Below are positions 1-12,109 of a stretch of DNA of 64,000 nucleotides, in pieces; within the stretch, counting starts at the first letter, position 1, and every line of letters starts with the position of its first letter. This DNA is from Hermodice carunculata (taxonomy: Eukaryota; Annelida; Polychaeta; Eunicida; Amphinomidae), in the NCBI GenBank assembly GCA_964020975.1, contig OZ026615.1, positions 84,383,989 to 84,447,988 of the forward strand, read 5' to 3'. The notes under the pieces were generated by a model. That model was not told the origin of the DNA. It worked only from the letters and a program-made list of their open reading frames with translations, and searched no databases. The position numbers were made by a program, and so were the translations under genes.

Positions 1-560
1 TACTAGTTAATATGTGGTTGGCACACATGCGGGTAAATTTTTTACATGATTAATCTGTTCTCTTTACAAAAGCTATACACACATGGACCTATTTTTTGCT
101 GTGTGCTTTTTAAAATTGACGTTTTTAACGAAAGTGCTTCAAAAAGTTTTAACCAATAAAAAGATAAATAAAAGAGCCCAGTGAAGGACTGTTCCATGTG
201 ATGCATAGCCATGAGCGTGACAATAGTTAGCCAGCACGGCACAAACAGACGACAACTGTTATCTACATGATGCAGAATGACGTACACTCAAATGAACTTT
301 TATGTAAGTTCTGGCTTCTACCGATGCAACCTATGACGATTTCCATTTAGAAAAACAAGATTTGCAATAAGGATTTACCTATTTAATCACTGACTCTAGG
401 TACATCAATACTGGTGGTGTCGTGAACATTTTTCTAGCATTAGTAAATGTCAAGACTTTTTAATAACGTCCGTGAACATTGACACTTGTTCCAACTACCT
501 CAGTTGATGCTGTCAACACCAGGTGGCTTATTGTATGTTAATAGTATACATGGGTCAGGC
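1..560. other. AT-rich sequence, nothing recognised
   Basis: No coding frame of convincing length or composition, no repeat structure and no RNA gene seen in this stretch. Confidence 0.5.
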
Positions 561-1197
561 TGGTACACATGATCTGTTGTCCACTCAAGAAGTGGGTAAC
601 ACTCTTGTACATCTTTACAATGAAAATATTGCTGGTGATTTAACCGTAACAGTGGTAGAAATTAATCACAGTTGGTAAATGAATATTTCGAGCTGCTTCT
701 TTTGTACATACTACGCATTACGCAAGGACGTACATCGAAAATCTTTACAATGAAAATAGTGCTTGAAATTTAACCGTAACAGTGGTAGAAATTAGTAATA
801 GTAGGTAAATGAATATTTATAGTTGGTTATTTTTGTCAGCACTTTATTTTAAATGCTATTTTCGCTTGTGTCATGCTACACTGTTTCGTTTCTTTCTCTT
901 GGACATTCTGATGCCAATTTTACGTCTGCAATGACTTTTAACAACGTTTGGCATGTCGTGCAAACTTTCGGGCCTAATTTATGGAGACCCTTCGTGTGGT
1001 TAAAAAAAACATGAACAGGGTATAATTGTGGTACTTGAATGAAAGGCCCTTTATACTTTGAAATCCTTATTATACTTCTGGTGAGCGCCACTTTTGTTAT
1101 GTTTTACGCTGAAACAGTTTTAATCTGCGAAGGTAACTACAAACTACTACCATCGCAACAGATTTATGGAACAAACAAAACACACACACACACACAA

Positions 1198-1249
<52 letters not shown>

Positions 1250-1250
1250 T

Positions 1251-1296
<46 letters not shown>

Positions 1297-1560
1297 CACA
1301 CACAACACACACATACACACAAAAACATATATATTTACAATTCTTGAATAATTTACTCTTCACAAGAGACGCATCATGTTCCTGTCCAACCAATCATTGC
1401 TATTTGCTTTCTTGATAAGATAAAACGAATCGTCTGAATTCCACTTAAAGGTTCTACCTTATCTTAACACGAAATGGCATGCGACGTATGATCCCTAGTG
1501 CGGTTTGACCGGGATGTTTGTCAAACAGCCAGCGCTCGTGTGTGGTCATATGTGTAGTGT
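560..1560 (+). repeat. Interspersed repeat family F, copy 1
   Basis: This stretch matches the reverse complement of 10500-11445 over nearly its whole length, including the segments around 730-760 (ACGCAAGGACGTACATCG) and 1474-1535 (GCGACGTATG through TTTGTCAAACAG). It contains a tandem sub-repeat of about 125 bp, two units near 610-830, that is also doubled in the other copy. A (GA)n/(CA)n microsatellite interrupts it at 1180-1325. No protein is evident. It could be a non-autonomous transposon or SINE-like family; its ends were not defined. Confidence 0.7.
1202..1294. repeat. (GA)n microsatellite
   Basis: About 90 bp of GA dinucleotides with a few interruptions, flanked by short CA runs. The arginine/glutamate-rich frame through it is an artefact of the repeat. 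Confidence 0.95.
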
Positions 1561-1744
1561 TCTCTCGCAACATGACCATGTAAACCGAGTCAATTTCGGA
1601 GATAGTATTTGGAAAAATGCTACTGTACCCTTGCTCACTCATGGCGTGGCATTGTACCTATCATGTCCGGCGATGGTCGCCACTTTAAGACAACGTGGTT
1701 GGTAACCGTTGGCCTTAATATTGTTAAACATATTTTATTATTCA

Positions 1745-2337
1745 ATTGGGAAGAAGGGCAAGCACTATATTAATCCCTCTTGAGACACCTTGGTATTGGG
1801 TCGCATAGAGATTGAATACTTTCATAGATTGAAATTTCACTTCCCTAAAACACGACTTTGTAAACAAATTTGCAATGCTCTGCTGTCCAGTTATGGTGAA
1901 AATGAAAACAATGTTTGGCTGAAAGTTGGTGAAATGAGGAAAATACTTCATAATACAGGAATGTGCCTTTTCTTTTTTAAAATCCTGATTAGATATAAAG
2001 TTACGGTACTTAAAATTAAGTTATGGCTTGTTATAAATTGGATTTTAACGAGGAAATTGACGCAATTAAACCAGTAAGAGAGCAAAGAATTATAAAGGAC
2101 TCTACGTTTGGGGAAAGTAATTTGCTAATTGTAACAACTTGTGAAGGAGCTCGTCTGAAATTTACAGCTCGTACAGGATTTTTCAGCCTCGGAGAAGATG
2201 AAAAAAAGTGGGGCCTTTCAGGTACAGGTTGCTCTGGCTGCAATGAAAAATGTGAAGATTTAGTACAAATTCTTTTGCTTTGCCCCTTGTTGGAATTATA
2301 CAAGAATCAAATATTTGGAAAAATACCTGAACATTAA
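1745..2337 (+). mobile_element. Decayed LINE 3' end (possible)
   Basis: Two overlapping frames (about 1790-2077 and 2023-2337) end in a cysteine pattern, GCSGCNE followed by LLCPLLELYKNQIF. This resembles the C-terminal zinc-knuckle tail of LINE reverse transcriptases, as in the intact LINE at 15.6 kb. No reverse transcriptase core is present, so this would be a 5'-truncated and frameshifted copy. The resemblance is short and the call is tentative. Confidence 0.33.
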
Positions 2338-2804
2338 GAACTCTATTACAATATGGTAAAAATCCATAGCTGCGCCTGCGAATAATACATTGTATATATA
2401 CTGGGGAATTATGGATATAGATATGATATATATATATATATTCTGTTTGTTAAATTTCGCCCATGGGCTGTTATTTCCCAGCCTGCGTGTGCCTCGCTGC
2501 AAAGGAGCAGCTTTGAATTAATACAAAGGTAAAACAACACAAGGAGGTGAAAGGGGAAAGGAGCGAAGCCCTTGTTGAAGATGAAAATATGTGCATAATA
2601 TATCAACTGCCAGTCGGTTATATAACTATTTCTTCAGCAACACATCGAAACAGATTGTTTTTTTGTGTAAAACAAATTATTCTCCGGTAATGTGATTATA
2701 TAATCAGCACAAAGGTGACATTTGGTCAATGATACATAATGAGAAAATTGCGATTTAAATTTCAGTAATCTTACAAAATATGTTATATTTGACAACTTGT
2801 CATG

Positions 2805-2819
2805 CTCTCTCTGTTTCAG
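2805..2819 (+). other. 3' splice acceptor before the GPCR exon
   Basis: A pyrimidine tract ending in TTTCAG directly precedes the GPCR reading frame. It implies that an upstream exon is spliced to position 2820 and that the ATG at 2797, which lies 5' of it, is not used. Confidence 0.55.
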
Positions 2820-2943
2820 TATTATGCTGATGTTGACTGGGAAACAACTGTCCACATGTTGCAATGGAATATTTGTTGCTGGATGGTCCCACATGTTGGT
2901 AATTAGGAGTCAAAGCCACGAACGCAAAACAGTGACATTGATA

Positions 2944-4431
2944 ATGGATATAGCCCCTCTTGGTTGGGGGGACACTGTATTGGCTAACCAGTCAAACACT
3001 TTGGCCAATCAATCTACGATATCGGCTACCCCGAAGAATCCGGAACTACATAATATCACCATATATGTATCTACTGTGATGGTGTGTTTGGTCATTGTAA
3101 TTGGATGCGTCAGTAACTTGTTGGTGTTCATAACAACATATCACAACAAACGCTCTGGAAATACTTTCAGTATTCTCGTTCTCAATTTAGCATTAGCAGA
3201 CTTCATCATGTGCTCGGTGCTGGCACCAATGTTTCTGTACCAGCTGGTCGACCGCAATACTCCAAAAACTGTAGGGTTTTGTTGTACACAACAGATAGTA
3301 GGAACTGTGGCTGCCATGATGTCACTTTGTACTTTGGATATTATAGCAGTCCTAAGAATATATCGGATGACTAAACATAGGAAATGGGGAGCAAGCTTTT
3401 GTAAGATTTTGGCTGCTCTCGTGTTTGCCTGGGTCGTGATGTTTGTGTATGGATCTTTTGGAACTCTGCATGTGTTACAAAGATGGGATGAGACATATGA
3501 AACATGCTACCCTGTGATAAGTGGACTGAGGAGAAGCACACACGATGTTTTACTATTTTTTTGGACTCCGCCTGTATCTTTGAGTCTTGTGCTTGTAACG
3601 CTTGCTTATATTTTCATTGCTGGCAGAGTGTGTTATCAAATGAACAAAAGATATATATCGTCTGCTCATTCAAATCAAAGCGACAGTAGGAACTTCTGGA
3701 ATATGGGTAGTTTGAGAAAAACAGAGTCTCAAAAAACATTATCTCAAATCCGAGGAGGTAAGGCATTGACTTTGTGTCTTCTGGTGCCAGCCAGTGCCTT
3801 ATGCTGTTGGTCCCCGCTTATCGTCTCCCATGTGGTAGAATACTTTGCAGGCGAATCAACCTTTCTTTTTCAGATAAAGATCTGTTCTGTAACACTTATA
3901 TTCCTGCTAAGTGCTGTCAATCCCTTTCTCTATGCTCATCAAAATATTCGGTTAAAAGTCAAGCCAACACGATATAAACTATGTGAATTTAGTGCCTCTA
4001 TTTGTTGGTCATCCGACACAAATAAGGTGATGAGAAGACGGCGCGATATAAAAGAAAATGGCAGTACAGCACCCCCAAAGGCCCATGGGACAACCCCGTA
4101 TAGGGTTATCTCTGTTATGGAACTGAGGGAATTTAGACACTCTGGCAGAGTAGATCGAGCAGTTGGACCCAGTGGACCTCTGGACATAATTACAGCATAC
4201 ACACCAACCAGTAATAATTCCATAGTTAGCAATTCTAACACATCAGACAACTTAGGCAGTGGGATTTACACTGTTGGTTTGCCAGATTTGTTTGCCACGC
4301 AGGCTAGAGACATAAATACAACGGTCACTCGGTTTCATTCTCACGGAAGTATGGTGTCACTAAGTTTCCCAGATAAACCACATCAAAGCACATACACAGA
4401 CATTGAGTTGCCATTAGTAGTGGCCAATTGA
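2944..4431 (+). CDS. Orphan class A (rhodopsin-like) G protein-coupled receptor
   Basis: The frame encodes a seven-helix plasma membrane receptor that should couple an extracellular ligand to G proteins. Counting from the ATG at 2944 (495 residues), the landmarks are N58 in helix 1, LALAD with D86 in helix 2, a C113-C188 disulfide pair, W163 in helix 4, CWSP at 288-291 in helix 6 and NPFLY at 326-330 in helix 7. The N-terminus has three N-glycosylation sequons and no signal peptide, as is common in class A. The usual DRY motif after helix 3 reads LRI (137-139), so the acidic residue is lost. The C-tail of about 160 residues is Ser/Thr/Asn-rich. The frame is open from 2797, but a good 3' splice acceptor ends at 2819, so this is probably the last exon, with non-coding or short coding exons upstream that I could not find. 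The ligand family is not identifiable; peptide or amine receptors are both possible. Confidence 0.88.
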   Translation: MDIAPLGWGDTVLANQSNTLANQSTISATPKNPELHNITIYVSTVMVCLVIVIGCVSNLLVFITTYHNKRSGNTFSILVLNLALADFIMCSVLAPMFLYQLVDRNTPKTVGFCCTQQIVGTVAAMMSLCTLDIIAVLRIYRMTKHRKWGASFCKILAALVFAWVVMFVYGSFGTLHVLQRWDETYETCYPVISGLRRSTHDVLLFFWTPPVSLSLVLVTLAYIFIAGRVCYQMNKRYISSAHSNQSDSRNFWNMGSLRKTESQKTLSQIRGGKALTLCLLVPASALCCWSPLIVSHVVEYFAGESTFLFQIKICSVTLIFLLSAVNPFLYAHQNIRLKVKPTRYKLCEFSASICWSSDTNKVMRRRRDIKENGSTAPPKAHGTTPYRVISVMELREFRHSGRVDRAVGPSGPLDIITAYTPTSNNSIVSNSNTSDNLGSGIYTVGLPDLFATQARDINTTVTRFHSHGSMVSLSFPDKPHQSTYTDIELPLVVAN

Positions 4432-4541
4432 GCGGAATACACTTTTATCCCGATCGAGTTGGAGATTATAGTTTTGCATATAGGGTTACCGATACATCTA
4501 TAGAATATTTTTGTCATTTGCTTTTTATTTTCATTTTTTTT

Positions 4542-4595
4542 GGGTGGGGGTGGAGGAATCGGTGTGGGTGCGGGGGTGTGGGATGGGGGGGGGGG
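4542..4595 (+). other. G-rich tract with G-quadruplex potential in the GPCR 3' region
   Basis: Several runs of three to ten G residues lie within 54 bp, starting about 110 bp after the GPCR stop codon. The spacing allows a four-run G-quadruplex in the transcript, if the transcript extends this far. Confidence 0.5.
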
Positions 4596-4599
4596 AGCG

Positions 4600-5855
4600 A
4601 AATTTGTTACTGGATGTTGCATTTAAAGAATATAATATACTTTACCGGCCTTTGATATCTTTTTATAATATTACGTATCATTGTCATGACGTTGATAGAT
4701 TGCGTTAGTGACCAGTGTATTATTAACATATAGTGTTGTTTAACAGCTACTGACTGACATATACCGAAAAGCAAAGAGTGAAGTTATTTCACACGCTGTC
4801 AGGATCAGGTGCAGCGTGCCAAGGAAACAGGCCCTTTGAGACACAGTTAATGTCGCAGTTGTGCTAAAATGGTCACAGATTTACAAGTGAATAAGACTGG
4901 AATAAGGTGCGAGAAAATGGATGATGCGTTTCAAGAATAGTACCAGGAACTTGTAGAAAGAATATAAAAAAATGGAGAGTTCAACAGATAAATTTTACAG
5001 ACACAACTAAATGCCTCGGCTGTCAGACATTTTTATATGACTTGTAACTTCTGAATCCTCCCTCAACTGGATTAAAGTATGGTAAACATCTGTAATGATT
5101 TTAGTGTTTAACGAAAGAGTTCTCGTGTTCACTTCAATCGTACTGGTGGGAATGTTGATGATGACATACTATATAATGTTCCTTTGATATGGCAAGAAAG
5201 GACGAAATCTGTTGATAATCTTATTTACCGCAAATTGAGTGATGGGGATGGCATTTGTTTTACAAACAAAACTTTCGTGTCAAGTTAACAACTTCGTAGT
5301 CGACTGCCAAGGCGTAAGCTGAAATATCTAACGAGAATTTTGTCGCGTTTCTGTAGTTCCTTTTATGCGAGCTAGACGTAGGATCAAAGGTGTAAAGATA
5401 CACAGGACTTTTAGAGCATGGGTAATGTGGGCCACCGTACAAAATAATTCACAGTGCTACTTGTGATTTCGTTTGTTAAGGCATTTTCGTCAGAAGTGCA
5501 ATCAGTAGGACACCTGCATAAAATTGTGCCAAAACATTTTTTCGTTTAAAAACTAAGTTATGTCATGTATGTGTAGCATAATAATGAGAAGTAATTAAAG
5601 TGTGACTGGCAGAAATAAATACTATTCTTGTCGAAAGTGGGTTGCAGTTTAGCTCATCTGTTATATGTTTGTATTACTAAGGATAAATTTGCATATATGC
5701 AAGAAAAAGAAGCTGATAACCCGAAGGACATGTTGTATGAGAGAGATAAATCCATAATTAGCAAAGGATTTGACAACAATAAACTGCAGGACATGAGTAA
5801 CTGTTGCCAACGATGTAAATGTATTTGAACATATTTTTACCTATTTTAGACTTGC
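4600..5855. other. GPCR 3' flank, non-coding
   Basis: No coding frame of note. AAATAAAT near 5609 could serve as a polyadenylation signal for a long 3' UTR, but nothing confirms it. Confidence 0.35.
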
Positions 5856-5858
5856 ATT

Positions 5859-5931
5859 GTATGTATGTATGTATGTATGTATGTATGTATGTATGTATGT
5901 ATGTATGTATGTATGCATGTATGTACGTATG
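5859..5931. repeat. (GTAT)n microsatellite
   Basis: About 18 tandem copies of a tetranucleotide with two variant units near the right end. Confidence 0.95.
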
Positions 5932-5939
5932 TATGAATT

Positions 5940-7780
5940 TCTTAATGCGAAATAAATGATAAATAATAAGCTCATATATGTATAATATATACTTATGATA
6001 TGTGAATATGTAAAATGCATAATACATTTCCCATACTCTCAACTTACAAAGCTCAATACATGGGAAACCAACTTACGGCAACATAAATTTTCGTGTATCG
6101 TCTGAAAACTGTCTGTCGTGTACAAACCACGGAGACGGAAATGTCATTTTACTGAAGCCTTTATTGGGAGCAATGGGACCCGGGAACATAAACGTGCGCC
6201 CGTATAGGCGATACCTTTGACCGCGGGGCGGTGACACATATTCACCGTGTATTCCCCGTACACTCCTTTGCACACTTCTCCATGCAATTCTCTATTTGAT
6301 TCCCTATGCGTTTCCTATACGACTCCCATAAACTGTAACATATGCAGATATATAAGTCGCCCATATTTTACTTCATGAAATACCTAAGCTTCTGAGAAAT
6401 CTTGACTCTACACGTATATATATTTTATATCCAATGCGAGTACAAAGATTATTATTATTATTATTATTATTCTAAAGTCTTCACACGTTACACAAATCCG
6501 CGTAAGCAACTTCAAACTTCGCGCATGTATAAATACATTTTATCCACTTTAAATCATGTAACAACTATATTTCAGTTATTAAATGTACGTAAGATTTCGC
6601 CAAGAAGATATTTATGCGCTTCAGTACAAATCAAGCACAACTTCACGCGCATCAACAATCATGATTTAAATACCTTTCTACACACGCGGAATTTACACAT
6701 TGTATCCGGTAATACAAGTACAGTTTTATCCATTTGAACCATATACTTACAGCTCACAAGATATAATAACGTGCATAAATACATTTAACACGAACAAATT
6801 ATGTTTCATTTACATTGCGAGAAGTCTTAACAATCCACGCTCAATATGTATCTATTTAATATGAACTTTCGCGTGACGTAGACAAATTTATGTACTCTTG
6901 ATACAAATCTTAACATCTATAATAAGACGAGACGTCTGGTAACAATATGACTTATTAGCTTTAAGTTATCCGTGCAGTAAATTCAATATAATATAAATAG
7001 GTTTGAGTACAAACCTTAAAGGTGCTTTTAAGTAGTAGAATTAGACTTGAATGTTAAATTTCCGGGAATAGTCGCGTCTGTAAGTATACATGTAATGTTA
7101 AATTTTCAATAAGGCAAACTTTCATATCTCGGGCGTGACAAGCATATATATGACTAGACGCGCTAAATTTCTTTAATAAGCGCCTACCAGCAATATTAAA
7201 TACTCACGAAAATTTTATGGCCTGACATGCCATCCATACGCCAGAAATTTGACACACGGGCGTAAGACTGCCAACATGAGTGAAAAGCAAAACCAGCTAC
7301 AAAAATGATAATTGTTGATGGCAAAATGCGTCCCACGGAAATAAAACTTCACGAATAAATACGAAACCGACAAATGTGATATAATATGTACGCATAAAAC
7401 TCCCAAGAACGATATTAGGCGGGACATGAAGAGTTGGTGTATACGTGGATGTGTCCAGTCCCAAACCAAGTCAAAACGAGAAAGGGGCGAGTAATCCGAC
7501 CAGTTTCGTTATAAATAGAGTTAGCGCTCGCGCACATTTGATTTAATTTTAAAAAAACAATAAAAACGGAAGCCAGCTTGAATTAGTGGGAACAACTAGA
7601 TAGTTGGCGCATTAACTACGCAAGAAAACACAAGATGGCAGCACCGGAAAAATAACTAAGCAGATAATATGTGCACAAACGCTTGCCTGAGGGGGGGGGG
7701 AGTTATTAATTATATTCTATTTAAAAATTAATAGCCTCACAGTGTAATTGACACTGAGTACTTTGATCCTGTTACCTCGT
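5940..7780. other. AT-rich intergenic DNA with short simple repeats
   Basis: No supported gene. There is a short (ATT)n run at 6450-6472 and a G10 run near 7688. Frames present are short, and a few proline/glycine-rich ones near 6100-6270 have no splice context. Confidence 0.45.
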
Positions 7781-7792
7781 TGTCTCTCCAAA

Positions 7793-7801
7793 CACACACA
7801 C

Positions 7802-7853
<52 letters not shown>
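7793..7853. repeat. (CA)n microsatellite
   Basis: About 60 bp of CA repeats with one GC variant near the start. Confidence 0.95.
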
Positions 7854-7855
<2 letters not shown>

Positions 7856-8113
7856 ATGCACTGACTTATAGCTCATGACATTTGAGATCCGAACTTTATC
7901 AAGCGAGTTTGTATGAAAATATTCGACAAAAGGTTCTCCTAATTTTGCCTGTTTGTCTCTGTATACAGCCAGTTGCGCTCTAAGGCTCCTGAATGATTTT
8001 TTTTGATCGAAGCCCACTGCGATAGGTTCCCAAATTATTGAAAGCGTTTTGTCGTCCGCTTTACTGGATGTAGATAGATGGATAGACAAACAGATAGATT
8101 AATAGAAAGATGG

Positions 8114-8120
8114 ATGGATG

Positions 8121-8174
<54 letters not shown>

Positions 8175-8189
8175 CAGATAGATAGATAA
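8114..8189. repeat. (GATA)n microsatellite, possible LINE tail
   Basis: About 18 GATA units. On the minus strand the adjoining unique sequence reads TATTAAAGTTTATC and then runs into TATC units, which looks like a retroposon 3' end whose short tail has expanded. Confidence 0.85.
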
Positions 8190-8323
8190 ACTTTAATATA
8201 GGAGGGTAACCTGAAAAACAATAGTTTATCTTCCCCAGGGCTCTCCATTATAAATTACGATGTGGATGACATACATATAATGAATACACTTGGAAATGAT
8301 AGCATCATAACCTGTACTTATGT

Positions 8324-8376
<53 letters not shown>

Positions 8377-8820
8377 CATACATATTTATATATATGTATA
8401 TATATAAACAAAGAAACACGATGTTTCAAATTAGACATTTAGACTTAGACATTCAAAAGATCCCACTAAATATATTGAGAAACTCAAATCCATTAGGATG
8501 TCTGCGTTCCACATACCAATCTTGCGAGTGAACCTTAAAAAAAAGTTGGTTCCGGTTTGAAGCATAATTAAATAGCAAGTCATGAACAACTTTGCTGTCA
8601 CAACACAGGCACATAGGGTACACTGTTTCTTATTGTCCAGTCGGGCATGGCATATGGTTAGGCAGCCATGTGATTTTCTGATTCACTTTAAAAACACCAA
8701 GCCCCATGTATGATGACGCATCACCAAGCATTTGCTCTTTAGAAAAAAAAAAAACTAGTTCAATCCTGCAGGAAATAACCTTGATGCCCTGACCTTCCAG
8801 CTGAGAAATTATCACGCGGT
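8190..8820 (-). mobile_element. Possible truncated retroposon (LINE-like) on the minus strand
   Basis: The segment abuts the (GATA)n tract in the orientation expected for a LINE 3' end. Its minus strand contains a short cysteine/tryptophan-rich frame (WLPNHMPCPTGQ, then MCLCC after a stop) resembling LINE C-terminal tails. A (TA)n tract at 8327-8371 splits it. The evidence is weak and the family is not assigned. Confidence 0.25.
8327..8371. repeat. (TA)n microsatellite
   Basis: Uninterrupted TA run of about 45 bp with TACA/TATG variants on the right. Confidence 0.95.
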
Positions 8821-9018
8821 ATGACTTTGATCTTTCAGTACAAAACTAACTTTCTGAAATGATAGCATCCGCTCATATTCTGATATTTTGTGTAAGAGGG
8901 AATATTTTTTTTTGTTTTCGGGCAAAAAATGTGCCATTGCTTTTATAGCCATTGAACGTTTTTCGCGGCCACAAGCTAAGTATGAAATATAAGAAGACCA
9001 CCGCTTCCCCCCAAAAAA

Positions 9019-9019
<1 letters not shown>

Positions 9020-9096
<77 letters not shown>
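9020..9096. repeat. (CA)n microsatellite
   Basis: Uninterrupted CA run of about 77 bp. Histidine/threonine or valine/cysteine frames across it are artefacts. Confidence 0.95.
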
Positions 9097-9098
<2 letters not shown>

Positions 9099-9503
9099 GC
9101 ATTTTCTGAGCAGGTATCTCAACTCCGAAACAACATTATAAGACTGCGCCATCTGGGGACAATTGCATAAATTATACATAGATACAAAATTAAAACTGGA
9201 TTCAGAGAATGTTACATACACATATACCACCAATTGCATGTGCATGTTTTAGGCATGTGACACTGCGGGGCTAATGAGGAAGGGAGGCAGAGAAGAAGGA
9301 AAGAAGGCAGGAAGGAAGGCATCTATATCCGAACACAAATATGACAAGTATATCATTGCAATGTTCTTTCGTAATTATTGTGAAATCAGGCATATCCCTT
9401 GTCATGAGATACCTTCCCATCATCAGTTGTTTGCAATGTACATGGAGTCCCATCCCGGACTTTTCCACCCAGTGTGGAGGGATGATAAAAGTCATAATTA
9501 TAC

Positions 9504-9505
<2 letters not shown>

Positions 9506-9556
<51 letters not shown>
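9506..9556. repeat. (TA)n microsatellite
   Basis: TA run of about 50 bp. Confidence 0.95.
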
Positions 9557-9559
<3 letters not shown>

Positions 9560-9807
9560 TCTGTAAATTAATGGAGTGATAGGTTGGGATGTTTACGTAC
9601 ACATGACACTTATAGTTTGAGGTTTTAAGGGTCTAAACAGGCCTTCTGATATTTGAAATTGCAGGTTTCCAATTGAAAACAATTTTTATACTATATTGAA
9701 AGAAAGAATGAAAGGATAATGGAATATTATTGAGGCTGAATGTGCTAGTCGTTTTAACTGCATGTTATCTTTCATTTCTTAGGACATATTTGCCATATTG
9801 ATCTTTT

Positions 9808-10042
9808 AAAAGACTTTAAAGGCTTTGATCTGTCGTTTATAAGAACTGGTCTCTCTCTCTATATATGTATGTATATGTATGTATAAAACTGCTTGAATTT
9901 CAGGATGCGAGGGTCTTGTGTACTGAAAAGTATTTTGAAAATACATACTCTAACTTGCACATTCGTACCTTTTGCAAATGTTGGCAGCAGACAACAAAAT
10001 GACTTTAAAGGCTTTTATTTGTCGTTCATAAGAAGTGATCGT

Positions 10043-10124
<82 letters not shown>

Positions 10125-10270
10125 ACGTATGTTCCCTGATGTGGTTTTACCGGCATGTTGAATATCAATATGCTAGGGTCTCTCTTACTGAAAAGTATTT
10201 GAAAAAATTATGTACTCCAACTTGTTCATTCGTACTTTTTGCAAATGTTGACACACCAGGTAAACAAAAT
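9808..10270 (+). repeat. Imperfect direct duplication around a (TA)n tract
   Basis: Two blocks are each present twice in direct orientation. The ACTTTAAAGGCTTT block occurs at about 9810 and 10000. The CTGAAAAGTATTT block, running to GCAAATGTTG, occurs at about 9905 and 10175. The second pair is separated by a 75-bp (TA)n run at 10045-10120. A fragment matching one end of family F (GCGACGTATGTTCCCTGATG) lies at 10121-10165. Confidence 0.7.
10045..10120. repeat. (TA)n microsatellite
   Basis: Uninterrupted TA run of about 76 bp inside the duplicated region. Confidence 0.95.
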
Positions 10271-10499
10271 GCAACTACCTACACTTCTACGCACCATTAA
10301 GTTAATATTCTCTTTTTTTTCCCCCTGAAGATCCAGGGACGCCATCAAGAAGAAGAAGGTAACTCTTTTCATGCTCGGCCATGAGTTCTATGTCATCGAC
10401 ATATAAAAGACATAATCTGAACACAGTAAATACGTGATACCAAGATTAATACTGCGCAACATTTCCACCAGGTCTGTTTATGCTGTGCGCGCACAATTA

Positions 10500-11445
10500 T
10501 CGTTGCCTGTTTGACAAACATCCCGGTGAAACCATTTGACAAACATGCCGGTAAAACCACATCAGGGAACATACGTCGCATATCATTTCGTTTTAAGATA
10601 AGATAAAACCTTTAATTGGAATTCAGACTATTCGTTTTATCTTATCAAGTAAGCAAATAGCAATGACTGATTCGACAGGAACATTATGCGCCTCTTGTAA
10701 TGAGTAAGTTATTCAAGAATTGTGAAAATATGTGGTTGTGTGAGTGTGTGTGTGTGTGTGTTTTGTTGGTTCCATAAATCTGTCGCGATCGTAATAGTTT
10801 GAAGTTCCCTTCACAGTTGGTTTAAACGTATTTTATTTAAAAAAGCAATTAGGAAGAAGGGCATTGCAGAGAAAGGACCCTTCACAGTTTCAACCACTTT
10901 CAGTGTAAAACATACAAATGGGGCGGTTACCCGAAGTATTATCAGGATTTCAAATTATAAAGGGCCTTTATTTGAAGTACCACAATTATGATCTGTTCAT
11001 GGTTTGTTTAAACCACAAGAAGGTACTTCAGAATTTAGGCCCAAAAGTTTGCACGACATGCCAGACATAGTGAAAAGTCATTGGAGACACACAATTGGCA
11101 TCAGAATGTTCAAGAGCAAGAATACGGAACCGTGTATAGCATGACATGAACAAAATAAAATTTAAAATAAAGTGCTAACAAAAATAACCAACTCGAAATA
11201 TTCATTTACCCACTGTTAATAATTTCTATTACGGTTACGTTTAAATCTCAAGCACCATTTTCATATCAAAGATTTTCGATGTACGTCCTTGCGAAATGCG
11301 TAGTATATACAAAACAACCAACTCGAAATATTTATTTACCTACTGTGACTAATTTTTACCACTGTTATTTAAAGCTCTAGCAACATTTTCATTGTAAAGA
11401 TTTTCGATGTACGTCCTTGCGTAATGTGTAGTATGTACTTTTTGG
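10500..11445 (-). repeat. Interspersed repeat family F, copy 2 (inverted)
   Basis: Reverse complement of 560-1560, with the same pair of ~125-bp sub-repeats (about 11170-11430) and the same GCGACGTATG end. Divergence from copy 1 is visible but moderate. The (GA)n tract of copy 1 is represented here only by a short GT run near 10745, so the microsatellite expanded after the copies separated. Confidence 0.7.
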
Positions 11446-11463
11446 TAATATGAAAATTCATGT

Positions 11464-11465
<2 letters not shown>

Positions 11466-11556
<91 letters not shown>
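11466..11556. repeat. (TA)n microsatellite
   Basis: Uninterrupted TA run of about 90 bp at the border of repeat family F. Confidence 0.95.
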
Positions 11557-11562
<6 letters not shown>

Positions 11563-12109
11563 ACATATGCCATGTTTATTCAAGTTGTCAAAGTATTTGG
11601 TCATAACCTATTATTTGTAATGTGCTATTCGGCCGAAAGAAAGGTTGTCTGTATTGTGCCATATTTTAGCGTTATGGACTCTGCACACTGCATCCTTGGC
11701 GGATGAAACTTTGCTCTGTCTGATGGGGCCACGGCACCGTCAGGTTTTCAGGAGTCGAGTGAACTCAACTCAATTTCATGGGCTTTCGACCAAGACACAG
11801 AGGTCTACGCAAATGGTGGTCGAGAGGCAAGTACATTTAGTAATATCGATATTACTAAAAATATCATGTTTCACATTGTAGCACCATTCTGTAAGGGAGA
11901 ACTTTAAAAACTCCTTACAAGGAAGCTGTATAAAACAATAAAGTGCATTTGTCTGACGTGTGTTGTAGGTACCAATGTCCCTAAGTAAAATGATCAGGTC
12001 ACACAGATAGTTTTAAATAAAAATATTCAACGAAAACTACTTACACATAGATGAAGTACTTCAATGCACCCTATATGATACTTTCACAGAGTTACGTTAA
12101 ATTGGGTTA
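11557..12109. other. No gene recognised
   Basis: Holds a 78-residue frame at 11645-11881 with no recognisable motif. Otherwise unique AT-rich sequence. Confidence 0.35.

Noticed and set aside
1039-1393. Overlapping ~100-residue frames on both strands
   Set aside because: They consist mostly of the (GA)n/(CA)n microsatellite translated as Arg/Glu or Leu/Ser repeats.
2797-2943. Upstream ATG extension of the GPCR frame
   Set aside because: The ATG at 2797 lies 5' of a strong splice acceptor ending at 2819, and the extension reads as hydrophobic filler before a good glycosylated N-terminus at 2944.
10300-10370. Possible small exon between a pyrimidine tract and GAAG/GTAACT
   Set aside because: Under 40 bp, no start codon, no phase partner and embedded in repeats.
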